This document shows positions 8,118 through 18,630 of a stretch of 64,000 nucleotides of DNA, in pieces. Below the pieces are notes generated by a model. The model searched no databases. It saw only the letters and a list, made by a program, of their open reading frames with translations, and was not told the origin of the DNA. The stretch spans positions 186,001-250,000 of the forward strand of contig NZ_SOBE01000003.1 of assembly GCF_004364285.1 (NCBI RefSeq), in the 5' to 3' direction. This stretch comes from Frigoribacterium sp. PhB116 (GTDB lineage: Bacteria; Actinomycetota; Actinomycetes; Actinomycetales; Microbacteriaceae). Both the position numbers and the translations under genes were made by a program. How positions within the stretch are numbered: position 1 is the stretch's first letter; every line of letters starts with the position of its first letter.

Positions 8118-8813
8118 TCACCGGCGCACGACGTCCGTGCTCGACCGCCACGCCTCGAGGCCGCGCCCCACCCGCGAGCGCACCCGTCCGCCTCGCCCGT
8201 GCAGCACCAGGGCCACGCCGAGTAGCAGCGACAGCACCGGGGGCAGCAGGTACAGGCGGGTGACGATCACGAGCAGGCCCAGCGTCGACGACGGGACGAA
8301 CGGGAGCAGCGTGAAGAACACCGCGGCGGCCACCACGGCGACGAGGGCGCGTCGCGGCCACGGCTCGAGGAGGCGCCGGCGGACCACGACGACGACGGCC
8401 GCGACCGCGAGCCCGACCGCCACGAGCCGCACCACGCTGAGCGCCGTGCCGAGCGTCAGGGCCCCTACGGACGCCGACGTCGCCAGGTCGCGCAGGAGGG
8501 ACGACAGCGCCTGGTCGACCACGTCGGGCACGAACAGCAGGACTACGCCCGTCGACGCGAGGGCCGAGACCCGCCCGAGCCCGGTCTCGCCGCGGACCCC
8601 GACGACCAGCAGCACCGCGCCCGCGAGCGCGAGCAGCGGCCCCGCGGTGCTCAGCAGCGAGGGGACGGCGACCAGGTCGACGAAGGCGAGCACCGCCGCC
8701 AGCCCCACGAGCACGCCTGCCACCAGGGTCGTGCGGGTCGAGCCCGTCATGGCGCTGGACGCGCTCGGCACGCCAGGCACGTCCGGCACGCCCGAGGTGC
8801 GCTGGGCGCTCAC
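8118..8813 (-). CDS. Polytopic membrane protein, hypothetical
   Basis: 231 residues with about six or seven hydrophobic segments (for example LVAGVLVGLAAVLAFVDLVA, ALVAVVAAAVFFTLLPF and LYLLPPVLSLLLGVALVLHG). No family motif recognised. I chose the GTG at 8813 because it overlaps the stop of the upstream hydrolase as GTGA, implying translational coupling; an internal Met at 8750 would give a shorter protein starting at the first membrane helix. The C-terminus is basic and probably cytoplasmic. Confidence 0.65.
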   Translation of the reverse strand: MSAQRTSGVPDVPGVPSASSAMTGSTRTTLVAGVLVGLAAVLAFVDLVAVPSLLSTAGPLLALAGAVLLVVGVRGETGLGRVSALASTGVVLLFVPDVVDQALSSLLRDLATSASVGALTLGTALSVVRLVAVGLAVAAVVVVVRRRLLEPWPRRALVAVVAAAVFFTLLPFVPSSTLGLLVIVTRLYLLPPVLSLLLGVALVLHGRGGRVRSRVGRGLEAWRSSTDVVRR

Positions 8814-9559
8814 GCGAACGCCCGCAGCTGCTCGACGACGAGGTCCGGCCGAGTCACGAAGGGGTGGTGCCCGGTGGGCAGCTCGACCGACCGGGTCGCC
8901 CGGGCGGCGTGCTCGCGCTGGAGCCCGACCGAGGTGCTGCGGTCGTCCGCGCAGACGAGGTAGGTGGAGTCGACGCCCTGCCAGCCGGCCCGGGTGGTGG
9001 GCGTCATGAAGGAGGCGGCGTCCTGCGGCACGACCCGGCTGAAGGCCTCGCGCTGCTGCTCGGGCGTGCCGTCCTGCAGGAACCGGGCGCCGAACCACGG
9101 GGCGTCGAGTTCGCCGACCAGCCCGAGCCGCCCCGCGCCGGCGTCGCCGAGGGGCACCGGGTCCGTCTCGCCGCCCATCACGGCGCCCTGCGACAGCCCG
9201 ACGTCGGGCAGGTACGACGAGACCAGCAGGAGGTGCGCCACGGCCGGGTGAGCACCGGCCTCGGCCACGACGGTGCCGCCGTACGAGTGCGCGACGACGA
9301 TCACCTCGCCAGGCCCGCTCGCCTCGTCGAGGGCGCGGCGCAGGGCGGCGGCGTCGGCGACGAGGCCGGTGGTCGTGCCGTCGGCAGCGTCGGAGCCGGC
9401 CCGCACGTCGTCGCGGCCGTCGGCCGGACGCTCGCCGCACGAGGGCAAGGCGACGGAGCGGCTCCGGATGCCGGTCTCCGCCTCCGTCAGCTCGGCGGTC
9501 GGCCGCCACCACCACCGGCCGTCGCGCACCAGGGCGCCGTGCACGAAGAGGATGTCCAT
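8810..9559 (-). CDS. Alpha/beta-fold hydrolase
   Basis: 249 residues, ATG preceded by GGAAGGA. It begins with the strand MDILFVHGALVRDG, where HG is the oxyanion-hole region, and has the nucleophile elbow VVAHSYGGT (G/A-H-S-x-G-G). A late acid and TGHHPF (with the candidate catalytic His) precede the C-terminus. Proteins with this layout are esterases or related hydrolases, often of the salicylate-esterase-like group. The stop overlaps the GTG of the downstream membrane protein, so the two form an operon. Confidence 0.88.
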   Translation of the reverse strand: MDILFVHGALVRDGRWWWRPTAELTEAETGIRSRSVALPSCGERPADGRDDVRAGSDAADGTTTGLVADAAALRRALDEASGPGEVIVVAHSYGGTVVAEAGAHPAVAHLLLVSSYLPDVGLSQGAVMGGETDPVPLGDAGAGRLGLVGELDAPWFGARFLQDGTPEQQREAFSRVVPQDAASFMTPTTRAGWQGVDSTYLVCADDRSTSVGLQREHAARATRSVELPTGHHPFVTRPDLVVEQLRAFA

Positions 9560-9711
9560 GGTGGTCCTTCCGGGGAGGCGGAGCAGCTGCGGCCGCGTCG
9601 TCCGGGGACGACGACGGCCTGGCTCGAACCTACGGGAGACCGGCGAGGCCGCGGTAGTGCCCCGGCACACCGGACACGGTGCGGCCGAGCAGCGAAGCGA
9701 CGAGGCGGAAG

Positions 9712-9785
9712 TGGAGCGAGTGACGGGAATCGAACCCGCGCTACCAGCTTGGGAAGCTGGAGTTCTACCATTGAACTACACTCGC
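9712..9785 (-). tRNA. tRNA-Gly, anticodon CCC
   Basis: On the minus strand the cloverleaf has acceptor arms GCGAGTG and CACTCGC, a T-loop GGTTCGATTCC, and an anticodon stem CCAGC/GCTGG enclosing TTCCCAA, giving anticodon CCC for GGG codons. The discriminator base is T and the CCA end is encoded. It sits alone between the hydrolase and the small genes that follow. Confidence 0.95.
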
Positions 9786-9929
9786 GCAGCCGTCAGGAGG
9801 CGGCGGGCCCGCTCAGGAGCGGGGTGTCCCCACTATAGCGAACAGCGCCTCCTCGTCTCGTGCAGCGCCTCCGCCGCGGGGCTCGTGCAGGATCGGGCCG
9901 TGTCCCCCGATGAGCAGACGGGGTACGCG

Positions 9930-9974
9930 GTTGTCAAGGGCCTGACGCCGGGCGTGCCCCCTGCCTAACGTGGA
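9930..9974 (+). promoter_or_regulatory. GTTGTCAAGGG-N25-TA promoter-like element, copy 1
   Basis: GTTGTCAAGGG (9930-9940), exactly 25 bases, then TAACGTGGA. An element with the same first block and the same 25-base spacing stands at 21417-21458 before another very small gene. It probably drives the two small ORFs at 10029 and 10213. The sigma factor is not identified. Confidence 0.45.
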
Positions 9975-10028
9975 CCGTCCCACTGCTGGCGATCAGGGCG
10001 CCGGCAGGCGACACCCCGAGGACGCACC

Positions 10029-10211
10029 ATGGACAACTCCGCCGGCACGACGAGCTCCGACCTGTCCGACCGCACCCGTCTCCGACCCGTCGGCCGCCGC
10101 TCGCGGCCCCGGTCGTGGCGCCTCCCCTCCGCGCACGAGCAGGTCGCGGCCCGCCGGAGCCCGTGCCTCGACGACCTCGTCGGCGGCAGCCGGGTCCCGG
10201 AGGGGTCCTGA
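10029..10211 (+). CDS. Small basic hypothetical protein
   Basis: 60 residues (MDNSAGTTSSDLSDRTRLRP...), basic and Arg/Ser-rich, with no membrane segment and no recognised motif. A GAGG ribosome-like site lies nine bases upstream of the ATG, and a conserved promoter-like element lies farther upstream. The next small gene starts two bases after its stop, suggesting co-transcription. A low-complexity ORF of this size could be chance, so confidence is moderate. Confidence 0.4.
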   Translation: MDNSAGTTSSDLSDRTRLRPVGRRSRPRSWRLPSAHEQVAARRSPCLDDLVGGSRVPEGS

Positions 10212-10212
10212 C

Positions 10213-10476
10213 GTGGACGCACACCCCGCCTCCACGACGCAGCAGCTCGATCGCGTCCCCCTCACCGACGTCAGCGAGGTTCACCTGCACATGATCGACG
10301 ACGGCCAGTGGCGCGTGCTCGACCGTCGCCTGCCCGACGACGACATCGCGGCGCTGCTCGGCTTCGTCGAGCGCGTGGGCCCCGGCTACCAGGCGACCCT
10401 GATCGGGCACCCGCTCGAGAAGCACGCGTGCGACGACCTGCTCGCCGTCTGCGCGTGCTTCGTCGCGGGCCCGTGA
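10213..10476 (+). CDS. Small hypothetical protein
   Basis: 87 residues from GTG, starting two bases after the stop of the preceding ORF. The sequence has a balanced, soluble composition (VPLTDVSEVHLHMIDDGQWR, LLGFVERVGPGYQATLIGHP, CDDLLAVCACF), more protein-like than the ORF before it. The pattern of a short beta-rich N-terminus with a Trp and a C-terminal Cys-containing helix is not one I can name. The frame is open upstream to about 9970, but the GTG at 10213 best fits the operon spacing. Confidence 0.6.
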   Translation: MDAHPASTTQQLDRVPLTDVSEVHLHMIDDGQWRVLDRRLPDDDIAALLGFVERVGPGYQATLIGHPLEKHACDDLLAVCACFVAGP

Positions 10477-10540
10477 CCAGCCCTGCGCCCGACCAGGGCA
10501 CGACCTCCTGTGAATGCGGACGCCGCGCCGCCCGCCGCCG

Positions 10541-10552
10541 TACGGTCGCCCC
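10541..10552 (+). promoter_or_regulatory. Leaderless-type -10 element before the lipoprotein gene
   Basis: TACGGT (10541-10546), six bases, then ATG at 10553. No ribosome site is visible. Confidence 0.45.
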
Positions 10553-11032
10553 ATGATCACGAAGAAGACGCTGTTCCCCCTCGCCGCCCTCCTGCTGCTG
10601 CCGCTGACGGGCTGCACCGGCGGCGCCCAGGTCGTCGACCCGGCCGGCGACGTGCCCGGCAGCGAGAAGACGGCGACCAGCCCGGCCCAGTCGAACCAGG
10701 TCGACTGCACCCGCGTGCTCGACAGCGCGCTGAACGCCCTCGGCGACGAGGTCGACGACGACGTGCTGCTCGCCTACGCCCGCGAAGACGACGGCACCTG
10801 GTACGTCGCCGCCCCCGTCGGCGAGAACAACGTGCTGAGCGACACGGTCGGCCTGTGGACCACGACCGGGGACGTCGAGTCCGACGAGTTCGACGGCACC
10901 TTCGAGTCGGTGAACGAGGACGCGCAGTCGTCGTCGACCTGGCCCGTCTCGTCCGACGCGTCGGCCGAGCAGTCCGACGCCGGCCAGCAGGCGCTCAGCT
11001 GCATCGCCGACGCGGGCGAGACCGCGCGCTAG
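10553..11032 (+). CDS. Secreted lipoprotein, hypothetical
   Basis: 159 residues. The N-terminus MITKKTLFPLAALLLLPLTGC is a lipoprotein signal peptide with lipobox LTGC; the Cys near residue 21 would be lipidated and anchor the protein outside the membrane. The mature part is acidic, with a strand-rich centre (LLAYAREDDGTWYVAAPV) and one late Cys (ALSCIAD) that could pair with the Cys in VDCTRV. No family recognised. I chose the ATG directly after TACGGT; an upstream in-frame ATG at 10514 would place a non-signal-like extension before the Lys pair. Confidence 0.75.
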   Translation: MITKKTLFPLAALLLLPLTGCTGGAQVVDPAGDVPGSEKTATSPAQSNQVDCTRVLDSALNALGDEVDDDVLLAYAREDDGTWYVAAPVGENNVLSDTVGLWTTTGDVESDEFDGTFESVNEDAQSSSTWPVSSDASAEQSDAGQQALSCIADAGETAR

Positions 11033-11054
11033 CAGGCGGAAACCCGATCTGCCG

Positions 11055-11111
11055 CACCCCCTACCGTGCACTGCACCCCGATCTCAGGGGTGCGCTGCAC
11101 CGTAGGGGGTG
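11055..11111. terminator. Long hairpin terminator
   Basis: 25-base arms with three mismatches (11055-11079 and 11087-11111) around the loop GATCTCA. The inner part, CACCCC-loop-GGGGTG, matches that of the hairpin at 5862-5915. It follows the lipoprotein gene. Confidence 0.6.
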
Positions 11112-11131
11112 TGGTGTGCGAGGGGCGAGCG

Positions 11132-11175
11132 CAGGAGGCGCGGGCCGGCCCTCGCAGGCCGGCCCGCGCCTCCTG
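11132..11175. repeat. Perfect 19-base inverted repeat containing AGGAGGCGC
   Basis: Arms 11132-11150 and 11157-11175 pair perfectly around CTCGCA. The outer half of each arm is the recurrent word AGGAGGCGC / GCGCCTCCT. It lies 20 bases after another hairpin and before the permease gene, so it may be a second terminator or a repeat element. Confidence 0.65.
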
Positions 11176-11303
11176 GGTTGCACGTCGCGCACCCGCGGCG
11201 CAAGCCCCTCGCGCAGAACGGCCCTCGCGCTCCGAGCAGGACGACGATCGACGGCGCACCGCCGTGACCGAGCGGGTGCACCGCTGACAGCCGGAGGACA
11301 TCG

Positions 11304-12677
11304 ATGTCGAGACCTGCCCCCACCGATGCCGCACCCGCCGCTCCCGACGGAGAACCGGGGACGGGCACCGCGCTGAAGCGTGCCATCACCGGCCCGCTGC
11401 TCTACCTCTTCATCCTCGGCGACGTGCTCGGGGCGGGCATCTACGCGCTGATGGGCACGCTGTCCGCGGAGGTGGGGGGTGCGCTCTGGGCTCCCCTGCT
11501 GCTGGCGCTGCTGCTCGCGCTGCTGACCGCCGGCTCGTACGCCGAGTTGGTGACGAAGTACCCCAAGGCCGGCGGAGCCGCCATCTTCGCCGAGCGGGCG
11601 TACAAGGCGCCGCTCGTGTCGTTCCTCGTCGGCTTCAGCATGCTGGCCGCGGGCGTCACCAGCGCGGCCGGCCTCTCGCTCGCCTTCGCGGGCGACTACC
11701 TCGGCACCTTCGTCGACCTGCCGGCGGTGCCCACGGCGATCGCGTTCCTCGCGCTCGTCGCCTGCCTCAACGCCCGGGGCATCAGCGAGTCACTCAAGGG
11801 CAACGTCGTCATGACCGTGATCGAGGTGAGCGGCCTCGTCGTCGTGATCGCCGTGGTGGCGATCATGCTCGGCGGCGGCCGCGGCGACGTCGGCCGCGTC
11901 GGCGAGTTCCCCGTCGACGCGAACCCGGCGATCGCGACCCTCGGCGCCGCGATCATCGCCTACTACTCGTTCGTCGGGTTCGAGACGAGCGCCAACGTCG
12001 CCGAGGAGGTGCGCGACCCCAGCCGCGTCTACCCCCGCGCCCTGTTCGCCTCGCTCGCCACCGCGGGCGTGGTCTACGTGCTCGTCGGGCTCGCCAGCTC
12101 GATCGCCCTGCCCGCCGAGGAGCTCAGCGACTCGACCGGCCCCCTGCTCGCCGTCGTCTCGGCGTCCGGCGTCGGCGTGCCCGAGTGGATCTTCAGCCTG
12201 CTCGCGCTCGTGGCCGTCGCCAACGGCGCGCTGCTCACGATGATCATGGCGAGCCGCGTCACCTACGGCATGGCCGACCAGGGGCTGCTGCCCCGCCCGC
12301 TCGCGGCCGTCCTGCCGCGTCGCCGCACCCCGTGGGCCGCCATCCTCGTCACGACCGCCGTGGCGATGGTCCTGACCACGGTGGGCGACATCAGCGTGCT
12401 GGCCGAGACGGTCGTGCTGCTGCTGCTCTTCGTCTTCATCAGCACGAACATCGCCGTGCTCGTGCTGCGCCGCGACCGGGTGGAGCACTCGCACTTCAGG
12501 GTCTGGACCGCCGTGCCCGTGCTGGGCACCGCCTCCTGCGTGCTGCTGCTCACCCAGCAGAGCGCCCAGGTGTGGCTCTTCGGGGCGGTCCTGCTCGCCG
12601 TCGGCACGGTGCTGTTCTTCGTCGCCCGTGCCGGGTCGCGTCGCGGCTCGCGCGCCGACGCCGACGCTGCGGAGTAG
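11304..12677 (+). CDS. APC-family amino-acid permease
   Basis: 457 residues, ATG preceded by CCGGAGGAC. About twelve membrane segments begin with LLYLFILGDVLGAGIYALMG, the family's first helix with its unwound G-x-G-I motif, followed by YAELVTKYPKAGGAAIFAE in helix 2 and the loop after it. A conserved YSFVGFETSANVAEEVRDP lies in the middle (helix 6 region). APC proteins exchange or import amino acids and amines by proton symport; substrate is not predictable here. Transcription probably continues toward the Rieske gene, about 105 bases downstream, which has its own ribosome site. Confidence 0.92.
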   Translation: MSRPAPTDAAPAAPDGEPGTGTALKRAITGPLLYLFILGDVLGAGIYALMGTLSAEVGGALWAPLLLALLLALLTAGSYAELVTKYPKAGGAAIFAERAYKAPLVSFLVGFSMLAAGVTSAAGLSLAFAGDYLGTFVDLPAVPTAIAFLALVACLNARGISESLKGNVVMTVIEVSGLVVVIAVVAIMLGGGRGDVGRVGEFPVDANPAIATLGAAIIAYYSFVGFETSANVAEEVRDPSRVYPRALFASLATAGVVYVLVGLASSIALPAEELSDSTGPLLAVVSASGVGVPEWIFSLLALVAVANGALLTMIMASRVTYGMADQGLLPRPLAAVLPRRRTPWAAILVTTAVAMVLTTVGDISVLAETVVLLLLFVFISTNIAVLVLRRDRVEHSHFRVWTAVPVLGTASCVLLLTQQSAQVWLFGAVLLAVGTVLFFVARAGSRRGSRADADAAE

Positions 12678-12782
12678 ACGGAGACCACCGCCGGCCGGCC
12701 GGCCGCCTCGACCACCCACCGCCACCGCCGCCACCACCACCCAGGGCCCCGGAGCCCCGGAGCCCCGACCAGAGGAGCAGCC

Positions 12783-13667
12783 ATGCGAGAACTGAAGATC
12801 GTCGAGGCGCTGAGCGCCGTCGAGAACGCCGCACAGCTCGACCCCGTCATCGACGCGGTGGCCGGTGTCGTGGACGCCGTCGTCCAGCCCCGCGCCCTCA
12901 AGGACCTGCTGCACGGCGTCCCTGCAGGGCACCCCCTGCACCCGGTGCTGGTGCTCGTGCCGACCGGCGCGTGGATCAGCTCGGCGGTGCTCGACTTCAT
13001 GCCCGGCCAGGAGAAGGCGTCGCGAGCGCTGGTCGGCGTCGGTGTGATGGCCGTCGCCCCCGCCGCCCTCGCGGGCTTCGTCGACTGGGCCGCGTCGCAC
13101 GAGCAGCAGAAGCGCACCGGCCTCGTGCACTCGGTCGCGAACCTCGTGGCGACGGGCCTCTACGGCGCCTCGTACCTCCAGCGGGTGCGGGGGAAGCAGG
13201 CGAGCGCCAGGCTCCTCGGCCTCGCGGGCCTCGGCGCCGTCGGCCTCGGCGGCTTCATCGGCGGACACCTCGCCTACCGCCAGGCCGTCGGCGCGAACCA
13301 CGCGGAGGACGTGCCGCACCTCGTCAGCCCCGGCTGGCACGCCGTCACCCGGCTCGACGCCCTGCCCGAGGGCGAGCTCACCGGGCTCGAGCTCGACGGC
13401 CAGCCGCTCGTCGCCCTGCGGCGCGGCGACGAGGTCGAGGTGCTCTCGAGCGTCTGCAGCCACCTCTCGGGACCGCTCTCGCAGGGCGAGGTCGTGCTCG
13501 ACGCGGGCCGCCCCGGCGAGGCCTGCGTGTCGTGCCCGTGGCACGACAGCGTCTTCTCGATGCGCACCGGCCAGGTCGTGCACGGTCCGGCCACGTCCCC
13601 GCAGCCCGTCTTCGAGACGCGCGTCGTCGACGGCGCCGTCGAGGTGCGACTGCCGAACGCCGGCTGA
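12783..13667 (+). CDS. DUF2231 membrane domain fused to Rieske [2Fe-2S] protein
   Basis: 294 residues, ATG after CAGAGGAGC. Residues about 40-165 contain the DUF2231 membrane domain (GHPLHPVLVLVPTGAWISS, then helices to about 165). Residues about 190-290 are a Rieske domain with the cluster ligands in CSHLSGPLSQG and CVSCPWHDSVF (Cys-x-His and Cys-x2-His). Domain order suggests a membrane-anchored one- or two-electron carrier. The partner is not encoded alongside. The fusion is found in several actinobacteria; its role is not established as far as I know. Confidence 0.9.
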   Translation: MRELKIVEALSAVENAAQLDPVIDAVAGVVDAVVQPRALKDLLHGVPAGHPLHPVLVLVPTGAWISSAVLDFMPGQEKASRALVGVGVMAVAPAALAGFVDWAASHEQQKRTGLVHSVANLVATGLYGASYLQRVRGKQASARLLGLAGLGAVGLGGFIGGHLAYRQAVGANHAEDVPHLVSPGWHAVTRLDALPEGELTGLELDGQPLVALRRGDEVEVLSSVCSHLSGPLSQGEVVLDAGRPGEACVSCPWHDSVFSMRTGQVVHGPATSPQPVFETRVVDGAVEVRLPNAG

Positions 13668-13696
13668 CCCGAGGAGGCGCCGCACCCGCTCCTGGA

Positions 13697-13746
13697 GCAC
13701 CCGCAGGAGGCGTCGGCTCGGCCCACTAGGGCACCCGCAGGAGGCG
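13697..13746 (+). repeat. Short direct repeat GCACCCGCAGGAGGCG
   Basis: Two exact 16-base copies at 13697-13712 and 13731-13746, each ending in the AGGAGGCG word, lie between the Rieske gene and the next ORF. A third related block (GAGGAGGCGCCGCACCCG) begins near 13673. Confidence 0.7.
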
Positions 13747-13791
13747 CGTCAAGGGTCGGACGCGACCCCCGGCCGCTGATTCGGTGGAGCC

Positions 13792-14214
13792 ATGAGACGA
13801 CTGCACTACGCGGGCGGCTACATGCTGCTCGGCGACACCACCTGCAAGGCCGTGCTGCGGTACGCACGAGCGCTCGCCCGGTCCGGCACCTCCGACGTCG
13901 TGTCCGTCCCGGTCGTGACCGAGGGCGGCAGCCGCGCCTACGCCCACCTGCTGATCGGCCCGGCCAGCCAGGTCTTCTCGACCCCCGTCGAGAACGGCAC
14001 GGAGGAGCGAGAGGACGACGAGGTCATCCGCGAGCTCGAGGAGGCGACCCTGCGGCTCCAGCCCGGCCGCCCCTCCTGGCCGGAGGAGATGGCCGACATC
14101 CCCGACCTGGACTTCGACGGCTACGACTTCGACGCCGCCCACGACTCGGGCGCGGACGACGAGGACGAGCCGCAGCTGAGCGCCCACACGCACGGGTCGG
14201 AGGGGGCCTCGTAG
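13792..14214 (+). CDS. Small acidic protein, paralog of the gene at 24349
   Basis: 140 residues. The first 70 residues align by eye with the product of 24349-24708: LLGDTTCKAVLRYARALARS, then VVSVPVVTEGG, then AHLLIGPASQVFSTP match VGNDIADAILEYAAVLGEM, IDIVAVGPDG and ATLFLSTGVPLVAET. The C-terminus is strongly acidic (DLDFDGYDFD, DDEDEP) and probably disordered. No catalytic motif or signal peptide. These proteins look like a Microbacteriaceae-restricted family of unknown role. It lies just upstream of the heat-shock-type Clp gene but is separated from it by the HAIR elements. Confidence 0.7.
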   Translation: MRRLHYAGGYMLLGDTTCKAVLRYARALARSGTSDVVSVPVVTEGGSRAYAHLLIGPASQVFSTPVENGTEEREDDEVIRELEEATLRLQPGRPSWPEEMADIPDLDFDGYDFDAAHDSGADDEDEPQLSAHTHGSEGAS

Positions 14215-14229
14215 GCTGCCCGTGCGCAG

Positions 14230-14250
14230 GTTGAGTCGCTTCCGCTCAAC
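14230..14250. promoter_or_regulatory. Imperfect HAIR (HspR) site
   Basis: GTTGAGT-N7-GCTCAAC, one substitution per arm from the HAIR consensus CTTGAGT-N7-ACTCAAG. It lies 42 bases upstream of a perfect copy, suggesting paired HspR binding. Confidence 0.7.
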
Positions 14251-14291
14251 TTCGTACCGAGACGGGAATGCGACGGGGCCTCCTGCGTTGA

Positions 14292-14312
14292 CTTGAGTCG
14301 TACGCACTCAAG
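14292..14312. promoter_or_regulatory. Perfect HAIR (HspR-binding) element
   Basis: CTTGAGT-CGTACGC-ACTCAAG matches the known actinobacterial HspR operator exactly. It overlaps the promoter region of the Clp ATPase, whose ribosome site AGGAGGT follows at 14320-14326. The gene should be derepressed on heat or protein-folding stress. Confidence 0.9.
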
Positions 14313-14329
14313 TTCACCCAGGAGGTCCC

Positions 14330-16969
<2,640 letters not shown>

Positions 16970-16983
16970 GCGCTCGCGACTCG

Positions 16984-17022
16984 AGGAGGCGCGGTGTCGG
17001 CACGGCCGGCACCGCGCCTCCT
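16984..17022. terminator. Terminator hairpin after the Clp gene
   Basis: 13-base arms (16984-16996 and 17010-17022, beginning AGGAGGCGCGGTG) around a GC-rich loop, 15 bases after the stop codon. The arm again contains the recurrent word AGGAGGCGC. Confidence 0.7.
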
Positions 17023-17066
17023 GCGGAACAGGTCACGGATCGCGGGGCGGGCGTATCGTCGCCCCC

Positions 17067-17219
17067 ATGAGCGACCACGACGACACCACACCGGACACCG
17101 CCCCCGACGGATCGACGAACGTCACCGACGAGCAGGCCGAGCACACCGAGCAGCTCGCCGACGGCTCGAAGGACGGCCTCGTCGACGACGACAAGGACTC
17201 GGACGCCGACAAGGCCTGA
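17067..17219 (+). CDS. Very small acidic protein
   Basis: 50 residues, MSDHDDTTPDTAPDGSTNVT and onward, extremely acidic (many Asp and Glu), with a single Lys-rich end. Probably disordered and soluble. TATCGT at 17054-17059 is followed by seven bases and the ATG, so the message looks leaderless. A strong hairpin follows directly after the stop. The codon bias is normal for this genome. Function unknown; similar short acidic ORFs occur at 42379-42576. Confidence 0.6.
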   Translation: MSDHDDTTPDTAPDGSTNVTDEQAEHTEQLADGSKDGLVDDDKDSDADKA

Positions 17220-17239
17220 GCCCGCTCCCCGCGAGCCCC

Positions 17240-17296
17240 ACGAGAGGCCCCGGTCCGACGTCCCGCAGCTGCGGGCGACGGGTCGGGGCCTCTCGT
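17240..17296. terminator. Bidirectional terminator with inner palindrome
   Basis: Perfect 13-base arms ACGAGAGGCCCCG / CGGGGCCTCTCGT (17240-17252 and 17284-17296) flank an inner palindrome CCCGCAG/CTGCGGG. It separates the convergent acidic-protein and nitroreductase genes and reaches the latter's stop codon. Arms resemble the hairpin at 58614-58669. Confidence 0.75.
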
Positions 17297-18135
17297 CACG
17301 CGCCGGCCGTCCCGGCGCCGCCCGACGCGTCCCGCGCGCCCGGCGGCTCGTCCCACCCCGTCTGCGGCGTCGTCGCGTCCTCGCGGAACACGTACTGCGA
17401 GATGCGCTTCCGCTCGTCGCTGACCCAGTCGATCGCCGGCCGCACGCGTTCCCGGGGGACGTGGCCGATCCGGTACACGGCCATCAGCTCGAGGTCGTCG
17501 GGCACCCGCAGCAGCTCGGAGACCTGCGCCCAGCGAGCGGGCGACTCCATCGGGAACGAGATGAACTGGATGCCGAGCCCGAGCGGCACGGTCGCCAGCC
17601 AGATGTTCTCGACCGCGGCCGCCATGCTGAACGTCGAGTAGAACGACGTCAGCGAGTCGGGCCGGTACGACGACCGGTCGAGCATCACGCCGAGCAGCAG
17701 CGGCGACCCGGCGACCAGGGCCCGGTTCTCCGCACCGAGCGTCTGCGGGACCCGCAGTGCGTTCATCAGCAGCTGGCCCCTCCTCGTGAAGACCTGCCCC
17801 GTGAACGGTCGCAGGGGCGCCGGCAGCTTGTCGAACAGCATCCCGTCCCGGTGCCGCGCCATCTCGGCCGCGCTGAAGCGGAAGAACGGCTTGTAGCGCT
17901 CGAAGAACGAGCCCGACGACATCGACTCGGTCATGCTCTCGCCGCTGATCCTGGCGATCTCGTCGATGGTCTCGCGCGCCTCGACCAGCACGAAGCGCCA
18001 CGGTTGACTGTTCAGCTGGCTGGGCGCGCGGCCGGCGAGCTCCATCAGGAGGCGCTGGTCGGCGGCGCTCACGGGCTCGTCCGTGAAGTGGCCGTTGGTG
18101 GTGCGGCGGCGGCGGACGACCTCCGTGAAGTCCAT
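17296..18135 (-). CDS. Nitroreductase-family protein
   Basis: 279 residues starting [20 protein letters not shown], the usual nitroreductase opening with the FMN-phosphate-binding RRR(S/T) motif. [16 protein letters not shown] is the second flavin-contact block, and a central [18 protein letters not shown] helix matches the family's dimer/flavin region. These enzymes use FMN and NAD(P)H to reduce nitro groups, quinones or other electrophiles. The ATG overlaps the stop of the upstream membrane-protein gene (ATGA), so the two are translationally coupled. The C-terminal 50 residues are longer than in short family members. Confidence 0.88.
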   Translation of the reverse strand: MDFTEVVRRRRTTNGHFTDEPVSAADQRLLMELAGRAPSQLNSQPWRFVLVEARETIDEIARISGESMTESMSSGSFFERYKPFFRFSAAEMARHRDGMLFDKLPAPLRPFTGQVFTRRGQLLMNALRVPQTLGAENRALVAGSPLLLGVMLDRSSYRPDSLTSFYSTFSMAAAVENIWLATVPLGLGIQFISFPMESPARWAQVSELLRVPDDLELMAVYRIGHVPRERVRPAIDWVSDERKRISQYVFREDATTPQTGWDEPPGARDASGGAGTAGA

Positions 18136-18491
18136 CAGCGCACCCCACGGCTGAGCAGCCACGCGGCGACGTAGGCGGGCGCCGCGGCGAGCGCCGTCCG
18201 GGCGTGCGGCCCCGTGCGCGCCGAGATGCGCGTCAGCCGGGCGAACGGCGCCGCGACCGACAGCAGCGCCAGGGCGGCGGCGCGCTGCCGGGCAGCCGTC
18301 AGGGCGACGACCGCCGCGGACGAGGAGGCGGCGGTCAGCACGAACAGGACGTGGTGCACCCAGCGGGCCCGGTCGGTGCGCAGCACCCCGCGCCGCACGC
18401 CGAGGCCCACGCCGCAGGTCAGGAGGTAGGCGGACGCGGCGACGGCCAGGGCGGGCACGCCGGAGGGCGTCGGCGGTGAGGCGACGGACAT
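18135..18491 (-). CDS. Small membrane protein, hypothetical
   Basis: 118 residues from the ATG at 18491 (an in-frame ATG at 18500 would add three residues). Four hydrophobic segments: [54 protein letters not shown] and an Ala-rich last helix ending RGVR. No family recognised. Its stop overlaps the nitroreductase start, so it is the first gene of that operon. The frame stays open upstream, but that part is antisense to the divergent gene at 18631. Confidence 0.6.
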   Translation of the reverse strand: MSVASPPTPSGVPALAVAASAYLLTCGVGLGVRRGVLRTDRARWVHHVLFVLTAASSSAAVVALTAARQRAAALALLSVAAPFARLTRISARTGPHARTALAAAPAYVAAWLLSRGVR

Positions 18492-18630
18492 GGCTGCCAT
18501 CGAAGCAGCGGCGCCGGGGGCGTCCCCGTGCGGTCGGGGGACATCCCGGACCGGCAGGCATGAGACCGGGCGCACCGGGTAGGGGACGGCAGCACCGTCC
18601 GCACCTCCGTCCCCCACCGAAGGAGCCCCC

